Positions 36,308 through 46,371 of a stretch of 64,000 bases of DNA are shown here, one piece after another. The stretch is from Cymbomonas tetramitiformis (lineage: Eukaryota > Chlorophyta > Pyramimonadophyceae > Pyramimonadales > Pyramimonadaceae): contig LGRX02003589.1 of assembly GCA_001247695.2 (NCBI GenBank), forward strand, positions 18,616 through 82,615, read 5' to 3'. The translations under genes and the position numbers were made by a program. The notes beneath the pieces were generated by a model. The model was given only the letters and a program-made list of their open reading frames with translations. It was not told where the DNA came from and did no database searches. Positions within the stretch are counted from its first letter, which is position 1. Each line of letters starts with the position of its first letter.

Positions 36308-39025
36308 GTGGCAGCCCGTCCTTCATGGCCCTCGCGGACGTCACGTGACGAGGCCACCGCCTGTACCCCGACAAAGCCCGTCTCACTGCGAGCGCTGCAT
36401 GCCCCAGTGAGCACAGAGGCTTCATCAGATTCGTCCCATGGTGTGGCCGCACGGCCCCCCTCCACCGTCAGCCCGAGGCCCCGTTCATCACGGATTGCCT
36501 TCAGTGGCCGAGAGCGCGCACGGCGCGCAACCATTTTGAGCAGACGACCCCTCTCAGTGGAGGATCCCCCCCCTGCTCGGGGATCATTGACTCCGCCGAT
36601 AACCCCACCGACAGCACATCCTTGTTGGGAGACTTACTGTGCCGAACACGGTGTCCCAATTGACCGCGGTAATGTTGATGGACCTCCCCCACGTATCCGA
36701 GCTCATCACGCGGCACCAACAGTTCAGCCCAGCGACTACAAGGATCTGCACCTAGCTGCACCGGGGGCCTCCGAGGTGTACCAGAGTTCCCTGGCGGATC
36801 AGCGTAGGCGGTTGACATCGTGGAGCTGGAGAAGTCCGGCCGGGGCTACTTCTGAAAGTGTCCTACTACGACAACTACGCATGACCCTCAAGAAGAAGTC
36901 CCCGGCAGAGGCACACAAGATGGCTGAGCGCAGTCGTCGCCATGCTACACGACGTCCCGCGACTACACCCTTCAGCCGTCGCCAACGGAATTACGAGTTG
37001 GACGAGCTTATACTTGCCCGCTTGCGTGGTCGCATGGGCGGCACATTGGGTTTGGCCTGGGCAGAGTTGAGCCCACGCGAGCAGCGTCGGGCTGTGGAGC
37101 AAGAATACGGGCCGAAGACGAATGTACCTCAAGAAGGCCGACCTTGGGAGACGACTGGGCTCCGTCGCCTTCGACGGCGTCAAGCGTCGGCGGCGATATC
37201 AATACAGCAAGCCTATCGCTTGTGGCGACGTCGGCGGGCACAACGAGCGCAGGACACCCCCTTTGACTCCCATGCGCTCAAGACGGCCTCCACATGGACC
37301 ACGGCAGTCCAGCGGGTCAGACAGTGCGGCAAGGCGATTGTGCATGCTGTGTTCGGACGTGTTCGACGAGCACACCCACCTCCCAATCCTGCTCCTCTCA
37401 AACCAGACGAGACAGTTCTTGCGGCAACTCTGGGATCGAGCCCCTCGGACCTAACCCACAGCACGGACGAGTCCGAGATGGAGATTCATTGCAGCCAGTA
37501 CCGGTTGCAGCAACACCGTGAGCAGTCCTCGGGGGAGGATACGCCTACCCGTCGTTCGAAGCCTTCGAGGAGTGGGAGGAAGCGTACGACCTTGGACCAG
37601 CGGATGAAAGCCTGGAGGAAGAATGAAGCTGCACGTCTTGCGGCTTGGGAGGCTGCGCGTCTTGCTGCTTGGGAGGGTCTGAGCACGACCCAGCAACCGG
37701 CGGGCGAACCTGAGCACCTCGAGGAGGAGCTGAGTATGACCCAGCAACTGGCAGGCGGATCGGGCAGCATACCGCCAGCATGCAACCAACGTGCTGCATC
37801 CTGCCCTAGTCCGCCCGAGGAGGAGCTGGGCATCCTGCGACTGCCCGGAAGCCGCGACCTGAGCCCTCCAGCTCCGCGCCAGCGAAGCCCGCCTCGGACT
37901 CGAGACCGGACCCCGCCACCGCCGCGCTGCAGGAGCCCACCGCGGACGCGCGACATGAGTCCTCCAGATCCAAGACCGCGAAGCCCTTTGACATCCTACA
38001 GGACTCCACACACTTGGTCTGGAGCTACGGTGATGACCTCCCCGCACGGCCAGCTGCCCACGCCATTCATCGAGAACGCGCTTCAGGCTGAGTCCGCGGG
38101 AGCAGCCTTTGCGGGACCATCTCTACCTGCTGACCGACCACCTCGCGACCCGATCGCTGCGCGCGAAATGACCGAGGTCAACATTGCAGCATGTGAGCAG
38201 GACATGCAGAATGAGGCGAATGAGCAGAGACCAGGACTTCGCCAATTTCCCTCCCGCTCCGATGTGGCCAACTGGCGAAAGCGCCAGCAGCCGGGTGAGA
38301 ATCTCGCCTGGACTCCGCGCCCTAACCAAGGGGGTGTGGGGGCAGCGGGGAGGTCAGAAGACATGCACCAACGCATTGCTGGCGAACCCATGGCACACTC
38401 AATGCATCCAACTCCCTCCTCAACAAGCAACGGGGAGGTGGGGGCAGCGGGGAGGACAGGTGGCTCCGGCTTGACAGGTGGCCCACGCCACATAAGCATA
38501 GCATGTTCTGGGCATTCGCTGACATCGCCGCTTACGGAGAAGGTGAACGGTGACTCTCTGACCTCACCGATTACCGATACCGTTACGGAACCTAAGGTGA
38601 TCGGTGACTCTATGGCAAGGTTATCGGTGACTTTCGAGTCCGAGAAAGACAGCGAGGCAACTTCATTGACGCCTTCACTGACTCAGGCGACTACGGAGGC
38701 AGTTACGGTTACGGATATGCTCGAGTCCCTGTTGAACCGCGAGTCCAGACCTTTGACTACCTCGCTGACCTCAACAACTACGGATATGCCCGAGTCCCTG
38801 TTGAACCGCGAGTCCAGACCTTTGACTACCTCGCTGACCTCAACAACTACGGAGCAGCCAGTCAGCACAGTCAGCTCAGTCAGTTACGCCGACCTCGCAC
38901 TCAGGCGTGGCGTTGGACTCGCAGCCTACCAGCCGCCTCCTCTTCCAGTCATCGAACCCCCTTCTCAAGCAGATGTCCTCAGCAGAATTCCAGTCAGAAA
39001 CTTACCTCTGAACCAGACTCAGTGA
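36308..39025 (+). other. Long GC-rich open frame of unknown nature, about 905 codons
   Basis: The frame is open for 2.7 kb but has no ATG near its beginning; other frames here are also long because of GC richness. Features seen are an IQ-like calmodulin-binding segment (AAISIQQAYRLWRRRR), Arg/Ser/Pro-rich repeats (SPPRTRDRTPPPP) and an exact 69-bp tandem duplication near 38,713-38,850 encoding ESLLNRESRPLTTS twice. It may be a retroelement ORF, since it follows the zinc-knuckle frame and ends against an integrase fragment on the other strand. I cannot exclude that it is non-coding. Confidence 0.35.
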
Positions 39026-39292
39026 ACCAGCTTTCTCGCCGGGAGAGGCGCCATCAGCGATGGGAACAGAATCAGCAGCGCCTGGCAGAACAGCGCAGAG
39101 CACTCTTCTCTGACCCCGCCTCAGCCAGAACGCCCTCAGATGCCTCGGTCCCCGCGCTGAACCATCAGCATCAATCCCTAATGCAGAATCAGATGATGTT
39201 AGAATTATCAGAGTACATGCAAAATCTACATCAGCAAGTGCTCCAACACTATCCTCATCTGACTTCGGTTCTACCAGCGGTGGGCGCTCCAC

Positions 39293-39691
39293 CTATGACG
39301 CCCTACCAGCACACCTTAGGATGGGCGAGCGGTTTAGGAAAAGGTCCAACTGCGACAGCGGCGAGAACCCGAACACCAGTTCAAATGGCGTGAAGCCAGT
39401 AGATTCACTCCTGGAGTCATTGATCGCGAACTCCACGTTAGTGGTGAACAGATCCCAGTCCTCCACATTGGCGTCTACAAAGGACCTGAGCATGTCCTCA
39501 ATAACCCTGTTGCTGTGTTCCGCCTGGCCGTCAGACCGAGGGTTGTACGGCGTGGTACGAGCCACTTTCACACCCATCAGTCTCATGAGTTCCTGCCAGA
39601 AAGCATCTTGAAACCGTGGGTCACGATCAGAGACAATCTTCATAGGCGCGCCATGTAGGCGCCACACCGAGTCAAAGTAGATTCTGGCCAC
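39293..39691 (-). pseudogene. Ty3/gypsy integrase core, second half (split by transposon)
   Basis: Reading leftward: ARIYFDSVWRLHG, then IVSDRDPRFQ with the second catalytic Asp, TPYNPRSDGQAEHSNR with the catalytic Glu, and FTPFELVFGF. This is the second half of a Ty3/gypsy integrase. The first half lies 10.35 kb away at 50,050-50,190. The two meet in frame at the CACA target site of the transposon between them. Beyond 39,293 the integrase C-terminus and any 3' LTR are missing or unrecognised. Confidence 0.9.
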
Positions 39692-39814
39692 CACAGAGCC
39701 GTCGCAAAAAGTTCGGCAAGAAAATGCATAATCGATCTAAATGGAGGTTTTATGATGTTTGGAGAGTTACTAGGCCTTATTAGGGCAATAATAAGACCCC
39801 GTGAGGAAAAAATT

Positions 39815-40765
39815 TTGGTTTTTTTTTTTGGTGCTCGCCGGGGGAAAAAAACGCTGTTTTCGGGCCATTTTGAGTGGGCGGGGGCTAGAGGATTTCAGTT
39901 AGGTGACCAAATCGCGCGTTTGAAGTTCGTGGGACCTTTCAAGGACCATCACGGGCAACTTAGTGGAAGAAATGATGAGAATATTTTTTTTGGGTGCTCG
40001 CCGGGGGCCAAAATGGCTGTTTCTGGGGCCTGAGCGGACCATTTTGCGTGCGCGGGGGCTAGAGGATTTCAGTTAGGTGACCAAATCACGCGTTTGAAGT
40101 TCGTGGGACCTTTCAAGGACCATCACGAACTACTTAGTGGAAGAAATGATGAGAAATTTTAATTTGGGTGCTCGCCGGGGGCCAAAATGGCTGTTTCTGG
40201 GGCCTGGACAGGCCATTTTGAGTGCGCGGGTGCTAGAGGAATTGGATATAAGATCGGGATCGCGTGTTTGAAGTTCGTGGGATATTTTGGGGACCCTCAC
40301 TAAACACTTTGTCGAAGAAATAATGAGAAAATTTTATTTGGGTGCTCGCCGGGGGCGAAAATGGCTGTTTCTGGGGCCTGGACAGGCCATTTTGAGTGCG
40401 CGGGTGCTAGAGGAATTGGATATAAGATCGGGATCGCGTGTTTGAAGTTCGTGGGATCTTTTGGGGACCCTCACTAAACACTTTGTCGAAGAAATAATGA
40501 GAAAATTTTATTTGGGTGCTCGCCGGGGGCGAAAATGGCTGTTTCCGGGGCCTGGACAGGCCATTTTGAGTGCGCGGGTGCTAGAGGAATTGGATATAAG
40601 ATCGGGATCGCGTGTTTGAAGTTCGTGGGATCTTTTGGGGACCCTCACTAAACACTTTGTCGAAGAAATAATGAGAAAATTTTATTTGGGTGCTCGCCGG
40701 GGGCGAAAATGGCTGTTTCTGGGGCCTGGACAGGCCATTTTCAGTGCGCGGGTGCTAGAGGGAAT
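39815..40765 (+). repeat. Left subterminal array of ~174-bp repeats
   Basis: GGGTGCTCGCCGGGGGC recurs near 39,830, 39,992, 40,166, 40,340, 40,515 and 40,690, each followed by an AAAATGGCTGTTT-type segment and a CGCGTTTGAAGTTCGTGGGA-type segment. The inner copies are nearly identical to each other, the outermost one most diverged. The array is in mirror orientation to the one at 48,990-49,920. From 40,765 to 41,002 nothing but short ATGCATGCA-type repeats was seen. Confidence 0.88.
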
Positions 40766-41002
40766 TATTCATAATAACATCGGAATCAAGTGTGTGCACG
40801 TTCGAACCGTGGTGTTCGGCAATTATAACATGTAGAAAGTTATCAACATGCCACAATATATTGCAAGAATGAATGCAAGCATGAAAGCACACCATGCATG
40901 CATGCAACCATGTGCATGCATATTGCAAGCATGAAAGCACACCAACACTAGCAATACTCTAAAATAACATTAACAATACGTAACAAACACATTATGTCCT
41001 AC

Positions 41003-41563
41003 CTACCGCCGCCCAAAGTGTGGCCCCAGCACATTGCAAAACTCATCAAAATTCAGGCTCGCATGGCTTAGATTAGGCTGGCCACCTCCTTGGTTGCCGC
41101 CCAGCATAGCAGCACGCAACATTTGCACCTGGTTCACAGACATGGTGACGGACATGGTTGGCTCCACCCCGTGCGGTTGCGCCTGCAACATCAGGCTGTT
41201 CATGCTTCCCCCCAGAAAGGGGCTCGCATATTGCTGTCCAAGCCCCAATCCTTGCAACTGCGCAAGCTGAACCAGAGGGTTGTTGCCAGCCGGTCCCTGA
41301 GAAGGAAAGGGGTTCCCAGTCGGATACCACGCCACCGGCATCGGAGCCACGCCAAAGCCCATACCAGCCACGGGAGGCTCAGACGCTACCGGCGGCGCGG
41401 TATCGGCAGCAATCGGCGGCGGTGTCTCGGCAGCAACCGTCGGCGCGGATTCGGCAGCAATCGTCGCCGCGGATTCGGCGGGTTTCGCATGGGCGACGAC
41501 AGGTGGTTCGGGTTCAGGCTGTGTTTCTAGCTCTGCCAACTCTCGCTTCAGTTTTATTAGCAA
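41003..41563 (-). CDS. C-terminal extension of the transposon oxygenase gene (separate frame)
   Basis: Open frame with Ala/Pro/Glu repeats (AADTAPPVASEPPV) then a Gly/Met/Leu/Gln-rich stretch (LAQLQGLGLGQQY) and ending in LNFDEFCNVLGPHFGRR. It has no ATG at its beginning and overlaps the end of the oxygenase frame by 50 bp, sharing a helical segment in a shifted frame. Most likely it is the 3' part of the same gene reached by an intron or a frameshift. It is low-complexity and no domain was recognised. Confidence 0.5.
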   Translation of the reverse strand: MLIKLKRELAELETQPEPEPPVVAHAKPAESAATIAAESAPTVAAETPPPIAADTAPPVASEPPVAGMGFGVAPMPVAWYPTGNPFPSQGPAGNNPLVQLAQLQGLGLGQQYASPFLGGSMNSLMLQAQPHGVEPTMSVTMSVNQVQMLRAAMLGGNQGGGQPNLSHASLNFDEFCNVLGPHFGRR

Positions 41564-43760
41564 GTTGCAGCTTTGCTTTCACGTCAGCGATCTCCCGCAG
41601 TATTTCCTGACTTGGTGTCACGACCTCCGCCTGTGACACCAGTTCCATCAGGCCTGCCGCCCCCTCCTCCCTGCCGACGCTCACCCCGTCCACCGACCTG
41701 GTTTCCTCCGATGGCGTGCCTTGCCACAGATTCAGGGGCTCCAACGGAGAAAACATATCCTCCCCCCACCCTGCCTCCTCCGTAGCAGTAGCAATGGGTG
41801 TTGGCAAGGTCTCTTGCGACCCCACCGGAACCCCACGGGGACCAACCTGCCGCTTGGATCTGGTTCTCGTGGTAGTTGCCGCTGCCTCATCCGCACTCCT
41901 CTTCGTCCCTGCCACCTTCCCTGCCTTGGCCTTCTTCCCTGCCTTCTGAGCAGCAGCAGCAGCTGCTGCCTCCTTCGCTGCCTTCTCAGCAGCAGCTGCT
42001 GTTGCCTTCTTCTGAGCAGCCGCCGCTGCTGCCTTTGCCTCCGCTGCTGCCTTTGCCTTCGCCTGCTGCTCTGCCTTCTTCGCTGCAACCTTGGCTGCCT
42101 CCGCTGCTGCTTTCTTGCTCGCTGCAGCCTTCTTTGTGGCTGCCTCCTTCGCCGCCGCCTGCTGCCTCGCCACCTCCTCCCGCTTTCTGGCCGCATTCTT
42201 GGCCTCCGCCGCTGCACCCGTTTTCGGGACAGCATCCGCTGGCCCCCCATACACCGGCTTCAGCTGACCAGCCAGAAAGTCTTCTTCTTTCTTCCAGTGG
42301 TGATTGAAGCTGGCGACCTGCTCAAAAGTGCCCGCCTTGTGCGCCTCCTGAAAGCACTTGCAGGCTTCCAGAAGAAGATCAGCAGCCTCCTTCCTTGCCT
42401 CCTCCTCGATCATAATTTGCAACCTTTTTCCGCCTTTAGCCGTGAGGCTGCTCACTCGGAACAGCACCAAACGACGCTTTCCTGACTCCGCCCCCTCCAG
42501 ACTCCACGGCCCATACACCCAGCAACCCACCCCGTTCTGCGGTTTCCCAGGTTTCACCGCGGGGCCCGCAATCCAGCACTTGCTCGGGTGCTTCTCGTGC
42601 GTCACCACCCTCCCAAACGCCATATCCCCCCGAAGACTATTCCGCAGGCTCACCTTCTCGTGGAGGGTCCAGGCGATCGTGGGAGAATTACAATTTATCG
42701 CCACGCAGTAGTTGATCTCCTCATACAAAGCTCTAAAATAATATTTTGTCATCGGCGGATTAGGCAGCAGCTGTCGTGAGTCCAAGGCCTGTATCCGCGA
42801 GAGCGGACCGGACAAGGCCCGTACCGGAAACGTCACGTTCTCCGGCGGGTTCGCTCCCACCAAGTCGATGTAAAAGTGTACGGACCAGCGCGGCCACCCC
42901 GTGTGCTTGAACTCCGCCCCGCAATGCACCAACCTCCCATGAAACACCACCACACTCCTCGCATTCAAGAAGAGTGTTGCCCCCGCCAACCCCCTGCCCT
43001 CATGGGATTCCCCCACCTTCACCTTGTGCGACCCAGGGTACACCACAAACTGATACTCCTCCGTGTACACCGTGAGCACTCCGTACTCCCCCTCGTCGTA
43101 GTGCCTCCCTTGCCGCTCCGCTCCGCAGTGCGTCATAAGGCATGTCCGTGCCATCATTCCAGAGCGCATTTCTAAGTCCCTGCTATCCACCTCCCCCAGC
43201 TTTCCCAGCACATCCCCCCCCAACGCCTCCAACCGATTCATCAACCCTGTCTTCTCCTCCACGTCGACAATGAACCGGTGATCGTCCGGTGTCGAGTGAA
43301 CCTTCACCCCTTTCTCCTTGCACTCCATGAAGTTCTGCCGCACTTTTTTCGTCTGGTACCCTTTGTGAAACTCCTCGTGCAGGCTGTCCAGGTCCGCTTC
43401 ATCTTGCATATAAGCGACGAAATAACCGGCTCTTTCCAGCTGCGCTTGCCAATCAGGAGGGTACAGCAAGGAAGGCTGTACCCTCGAAGCAGGATCCTCC
43501 TCCCCAGGCTCCTCTGCAGGTCCTGCCTTCATCGCCTCCCCTGCTGGCACCTGTGCAGCCTCCCCTCCTGCTGCCGCGATCGCCTCCCCTGCTGCCTGCT
43601 GTGCTGGCACCTGTGCAGCCTCCCCTCCGCCTCGCTGCAATGCCTCCCCGTCGCCTCGGCTGGGTGGCCGGCACTGCAGCCTCTCCTCCCGCTGCGATCG
43701 CCTCCCCGCTCGCTCGCTCGTGCCGGCACCCGTGCAAAGCCCCTCCCCTCCCGCCGCCAA
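41514..43760 (-). CDS. PhyH-like 2-oxoglutarate/Fe(II) oxygenase with long Ala/Lys coiled coil
   Basis: Open from 43,760 (no ATG there; first ATG 43,532). With residues counted from 43,760, the metal triad of a double-stranded beta-helix is visible: HYD (His220, Asp222) and distal His279 (FHGRLVHCG), with a 2-oxoglutarate-binding Arg291 (RWSVHFYI). PGSHK at 242-246 is typical of phytanoyl-CoA-dioxygenase-like enzymes. A second unknown domain follows near 310-500, then about 140 residues of Ala/Lys/Glu coiled coil with a nuclear-type KRSADEA ... RSKRQ. Because of the transposon setting, oxidation of DNA or histone marks is possible, as with TET/JBP enzymes of other transposons, but the sequence motifs alone do not show the substrate. 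Confidence 0.75.
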   Translation of the reverse strand: MAAGGEGLCTGAGTSERAGRRSQREERLQCRPPSRGDGEALQRGGGEAAQVPAQQAAGEAIAAAGGEAAQVPAGEAMKAGPAEEPGEEDPASRVQPSLLYPPDWQAQLERAGYFVAYMQDEADLDSLHEEFHKGYQTKKVRQNFMECKEKGVKVHSTPDDHRFIVDVEEKTGLMNRLEALGGDVLGKLGEVDSRDLEMRSGMMARTCLMTHCGAERQGRHYDEGEYGVLTVYTEEYQFVVYPGSHKVKVGESHEGRGLAGATLFLNARSVVVFHGRLVHCGAEFKHTGWPRWSVHFYIDLVGANPPENVTFPVRALSGPLSRIQALDSRQLLPNPPMTKYYFRALYEEINYCVAINCNSPTIAWTLHEKVSLRNSLRGDMAFGRVVTHEKHPSKCWIAGPAVKPGKPQNGVGCWVYGPWSLEGAESGKRRLVLFRVSSLTAKGGKRLQIMIEEEARKEAADLLLEACKCFQEAHKAGTFEQVASFNHHWKKEEDFLAGQLKPVYGGPADAVPKTGAAAEAKNAARKREEVARQQAAAKEAATKKAAASKKAAAEAAKVAAKKAEQQAKAKAAAEAKAAAAAAQKKATAAAAEKAAKEAAAAAAAQKAGKKAKAGKVAGTKRSADEAAATTTRTRSKRQVGPRGVPVGSQETLPTPIATATEEAGWGEDMFSPLEPLNLWQGTPSEETRSVDGVSVGREEGAAGLMELVSQAEVVTPSQEILREIADVKAKLQLANKTEARVGRARNTA

Positions 43761-43775
43761 GTGATCGTCTCCCCG

Positions 43776-44753
43776 TCAGCTTCCCCGCACAGGCTGCCCG
43801 CAGCCCCTCTCCCGTCGCGCGCGATCGTCCCTCTCTCGGCCGCCCCCGCACAGGCCGCCCCGTGCGCTCTCCTCCGCCGCAAGTGACGTTCTCTGTCGCC
43901 CGCCGCCAGGTGGCCGGCACCGTGCAGCTCTCTCCCCTCCCCGCTCGCGCGATCGTCTCCCCTCGCCGGGCCGGGCCGTGGCCGTCAGCCTCCTCCGCCG
44001 CGGCATGCGCCTCCCTCGCCGCTCGCACAGGCCGGCACCTGCAAAGCCTCCGCCGCTGCATGCGCTCTCCCCCCGCGTCGTCGTCGTGGCCGCTCCCGTG
44101 CTTCCTGACGCCTCCCCTTCTCCTATCAAAAGGCATGAAAAGGAAATAGGTTTGGGGACCGCTCCTGCCTCCGCTGCCTCCCCTCCTGCTGCCACGATCG
44201 CCTCCCCTGCCGCCTGCTGTGCAGCCTCCCCTCCTGCTGCCGCGATCGCCTCCCCTGCTGCCTCCTCCTGTGCTGGCAAGGCCAATGAGCCGGAGGGCTG
44301 CTTGTCAAAAAACGCAGGTTCAGTTTTGTACAGCCCGTGAAACGGGCCTTTACAGTTGGACCGATGGCAAAAAGCTATATCGTCCATGTCCACCCCGAGG
44401 CCAACCGCGCAACGGCCGTGAAACCCGCGTTTACAAATTCTGCATGCGTGGCCCACAGGAGCGCCCTGCGCTGCACCCTTCCCGCAAAACAGGCAGTGCT
44501 CGCGGGTAATGTCCCCGCAGCGCTTGCATTCCCCTTTGTACTTAGGAGATTCCGTGCCGCAACCCCTGTGAAAAAAGCCCTGGCATAGAGTGCACTTCGT
44601 CGCCTGCACTTCGACCAGTGGTGCCTTTCCAATGTGCGGGCAATCCGGCACCACGCATCCTAGGCGAGGGGGGAACAGAGATTGCCTGCTCCGCCTGGGT
44701 TGCGCTTCCGCGCCGGAGGCTATTGAAAACGCTTGACTTCCACGACTGGCCAT
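43776..44753 (-). CDS. PHD-like multi-zinc protein, likely N-terminal part of the oxygenase gene
   Basis: Starts at ATG 44,753. Residues 30-145 contain CVVPDCPH, KCTLCQGFFHRGC, CKRCGD, CLFCGK, CRICKRGFHGRC and FCHRSNCKGPFHG, a Cys4-His-Cys3-like series as in PHD or related chromatin-reading fingers. The protein then passes into AAGEAIAAAGGEAAQ repeats, and the same repeat opens the oxygenase frame downstream. The shared linker and orientation suggest one gene, zinc finger plus oxygenase, broken by an intron or frameshift near 43.7 kb. GC-rich repeats make the exact join uncertain. Confidence 0.68.
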   Translation of the reverse strand: MASRGSQAFSIASGAEAQPRRSRQSLFPPRLGCVVPDCPHIGKAPLVEVQATKCTLCQGFFHRGCGTESPKYKGECKRCGDITREHCLFCGKGAAQGAPVGHACRICKRGFHGRCAVGLGVDMDDIAFCHRSNCKGPFHGLYKTEPAFFDKQPSGSLALPAQEEAAGEAIAAAGGEAAQQAAGEAIVAAGGEAAEAGAVPKPISFSCLLIGEGEASGSTGAATTTTRGESACSGGGFAGAGLCERRGRRMPRRRRLTATARPGEGRRSRERGGERAARCRPPGGGRQRTSLAAEESARGGLCGGGRERDDRARRERGCGQPVRGS

Positions 44754-44896
44754 TTTTTTCTCGATAAGTATTGAGAGTATAAGTATATAGAAGATTTTAG
44801 TAACTAGGTGTTACTAAACAAACTGAGAAACTTGTGAGGACTTTCGCCAAACCGTACTGTAACTAACTTGCAAAGCTTTGAAAATGCGCATGCGCT

Positions 44897-45264
44897 TCAC
44901 CGGCCGCGAGATCAGGCCAGTCACAGGGAGACTTTGATCTCGCGGCCGGTGACATCTTCTTGCGCAATTATACCATAATCTGATGTGTACAAAGAAAAAT
45001 TTCACCGGCCGCGAGATCGGTCCAGTCACATCGGAGCTTAGATCTCGCGGCCGGTGACATCTTCTGCGAAATTATACACAATCTGATGTGTAAGAAGAAA
45101 AATTTCACCGGCCGCGAGATCGATCCAGTCACAGGGAGACTTTGATCTCGCGGCCGGTGACATCTTCTGCGCAATTATACCATAATCTGATGTGTATGAA
45201 GAAAAGTTTCACCGGCCGCGAGATCAGTCCAGTCACATCGGAGCTTAGATCTCGCGGCCGGTGA
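44897..45264. promoter_or_regulatory. Four 56-bp palindromes between divergent transposon genes
   Basis: Each unit is TCACCGGCCGCGAGATC, a 22-bp loop, and the exact inverse GATCTCGCGGCCGGTGA: 44,897-44,952, 45,002-45,057, 45,105-45,160 and 45,209-45,264. Spacers of about 48 bp are similar to each other. Loops alternate between two sequence types (one with CAGGGAGACTTT, one with CATCGGAGCTTA). Placement between the leftward zinc/oxygenase gene and the rightward genes suggests a regulatory or protein-binding array. Confidence 0.85.
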
Positions 45265-45348
45265 TGCGTGTATGCGTGAACTAGACCTGAACGGGCATAA
45301 CACCGGACGCGAAAGTGCAAACTCGAAAGACTTAAACTCTCAAGTATC

Positions 45349-45531
45349 ATGAAGTGCGACTATTGCAATAGGAGAGCAAGAGTGCACGTATGGTTTGGAC
45401 CTGATTGCTATCTGTGCGATATTGCCGACTACCAGTACGCGCTCGCTTGTCTACCTTGCGCTTGGGATGTCTTGATGGAAGCAGAGGGCCTGGACGATTA
45501 TAGGGGGGTGAATTGGGAACTGCTTTTTTAA
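45349..45531 (+). CDS. Small Cys-rich ORF, 60 aa
   Basis: ATG 45,349, beginning MKCDYCNRR, with further CYLCD and CLPC pairs, hence a possible single zinc knuckle. It ends DYRGVNWELLF. It lies just right of the palindrome array and upstream of the transposase block, so it could be a first exon or a small regulator. No family recognised. Confidence 0.45.
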   Translation: MKCDYCNRRARVHVWFGPDCYLCDIADYQYALACLPCAWDVLMEAEGLDDYRGVNWELLF

Positions 45532-45666
45532 AAACAAAGTCAGAGAGAGTACAGCAGCGGACCGCCCTACTACTGCAGTATGAAACTGATTTAGACTTTA
45601 AGGGGGGAACTAATTGCATAGGTTCCCACCTGTGGCTTTGGCCACACCCAACAGCTAGCGGGGACA

Positions 45667-46197
45667 ATGTCTTCTCTTCGAGTGTTAGTTGACTTACTGC
45701 CGTTGTTGCAAAGCCTTGGCAAAGAGGCGCATGATTTCCCTGAGGTGTACCCGGTGGATGCAGCAGATGTAGAGCGTGGCATGGAACTTGCTTCACGCAT
45801 CACAGCCTTCGCTAAGTACTGGTTGGATGTGGCGCCCCCTGTGGCGCCCGCTGTGGCGCCCCCTGTGGCGCCCGCTGTGGCGCACCCTGTGGCGCCCGCT
45901 GTGGCGCACGCTGTGGCGCCCGCTGTGGCATCCCCTAGACCGCCCGCCGTGGAATCGCGTATAGCGTCGCCTGCAGTTGGGACGACGCCAGTATCCACTG
46001 TTGCGAAACGGCGCGCTGCAGCAAGGCGACGTCAGGCGGACTCTCGCGCGAGGAAGCGTTTGCGAGTGGATATCCCTGATCGGGTCCCTGAAGAGGGGGA
46101 TCGGGCGCTACCGCTGCTATCGGTATCCCGCGGGGAAGCAAAAGTCACTGGAACAAGAAGCTGCAGGGGGTATTTCAGAACGCGCGTGACGATTTGA
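45667..46197 (+). CDS. N-terminal part of the transposase-side gene (Pro/Val/Ala repeats)
   Basis: ATG 45,667. An N-terminal helical segment (MSSLRVLVDLLPLLQSLGKE) is followed by eight to nine VAPPVAPAVA-type repeats and a basic segment (KRRAAARRRQADSRARKRLR). Around 46,140-46,350 coding potential moves to a second frame (NYVQTLDSAIQTAVRGGM) and then to the transposase frame. This fits a spliced or frameshifted 5' part of one gene. An independent small protein cannot be excluded. Confidence 0.5.
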   Translation: MSSLRVLVDLLPLLQSLGKEAHDFPEVYPVDAADVERGMELASRITAFAKYWLDVAPPVAPAVAPPVAPAVAHPVAPAVAHAVAPAVASPRPPAVESRIASPAVGTTPVSTVAKRRAAARRRQADSRARKRLRVDIPDRVPEEGDRALPLLSVSRGEAKVTGTRSCRGYFRTRVTI

Positions 46198-46371
46198 TAC
46201 CAGGAGCGCTCGCGAACTATGTGCAAACGTTGGACAGCGCCATTCAAACAGCGGTGCGTGGTGGCATGCGTGCACCAGAGGATCGCGTGGGTATGGGCAT
46301 AGTGAGCAGCTTACGTGCGGCCTTCGCCTCCCTGCAAACTAGACCGCGACATTCAACTGGCAGGAGCAGCG

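Noticed and set aside
35766..38499. Several long minus-strand frames in the GC-rich zone
   Set aside because: High GC keeps many frames open; none shows domain motifs, and the plus strand has the zinc knuckle and repeats.
41721..42485. Long plus-strand frames opposite the oxygenase gene
   Set aside because: They are antisense of Ala/Lys codon repeats and yield Leu/Ser/Pro/Cys low complexity; the minus strand carries recognisable domains.
44897..45264. CRISPR-like array of repeats with spacers
   Set aside because: Each unit is a palindrome with a loop, spacers are alike rather than unique, there are no cas genes, and the setting is eukaryotic.
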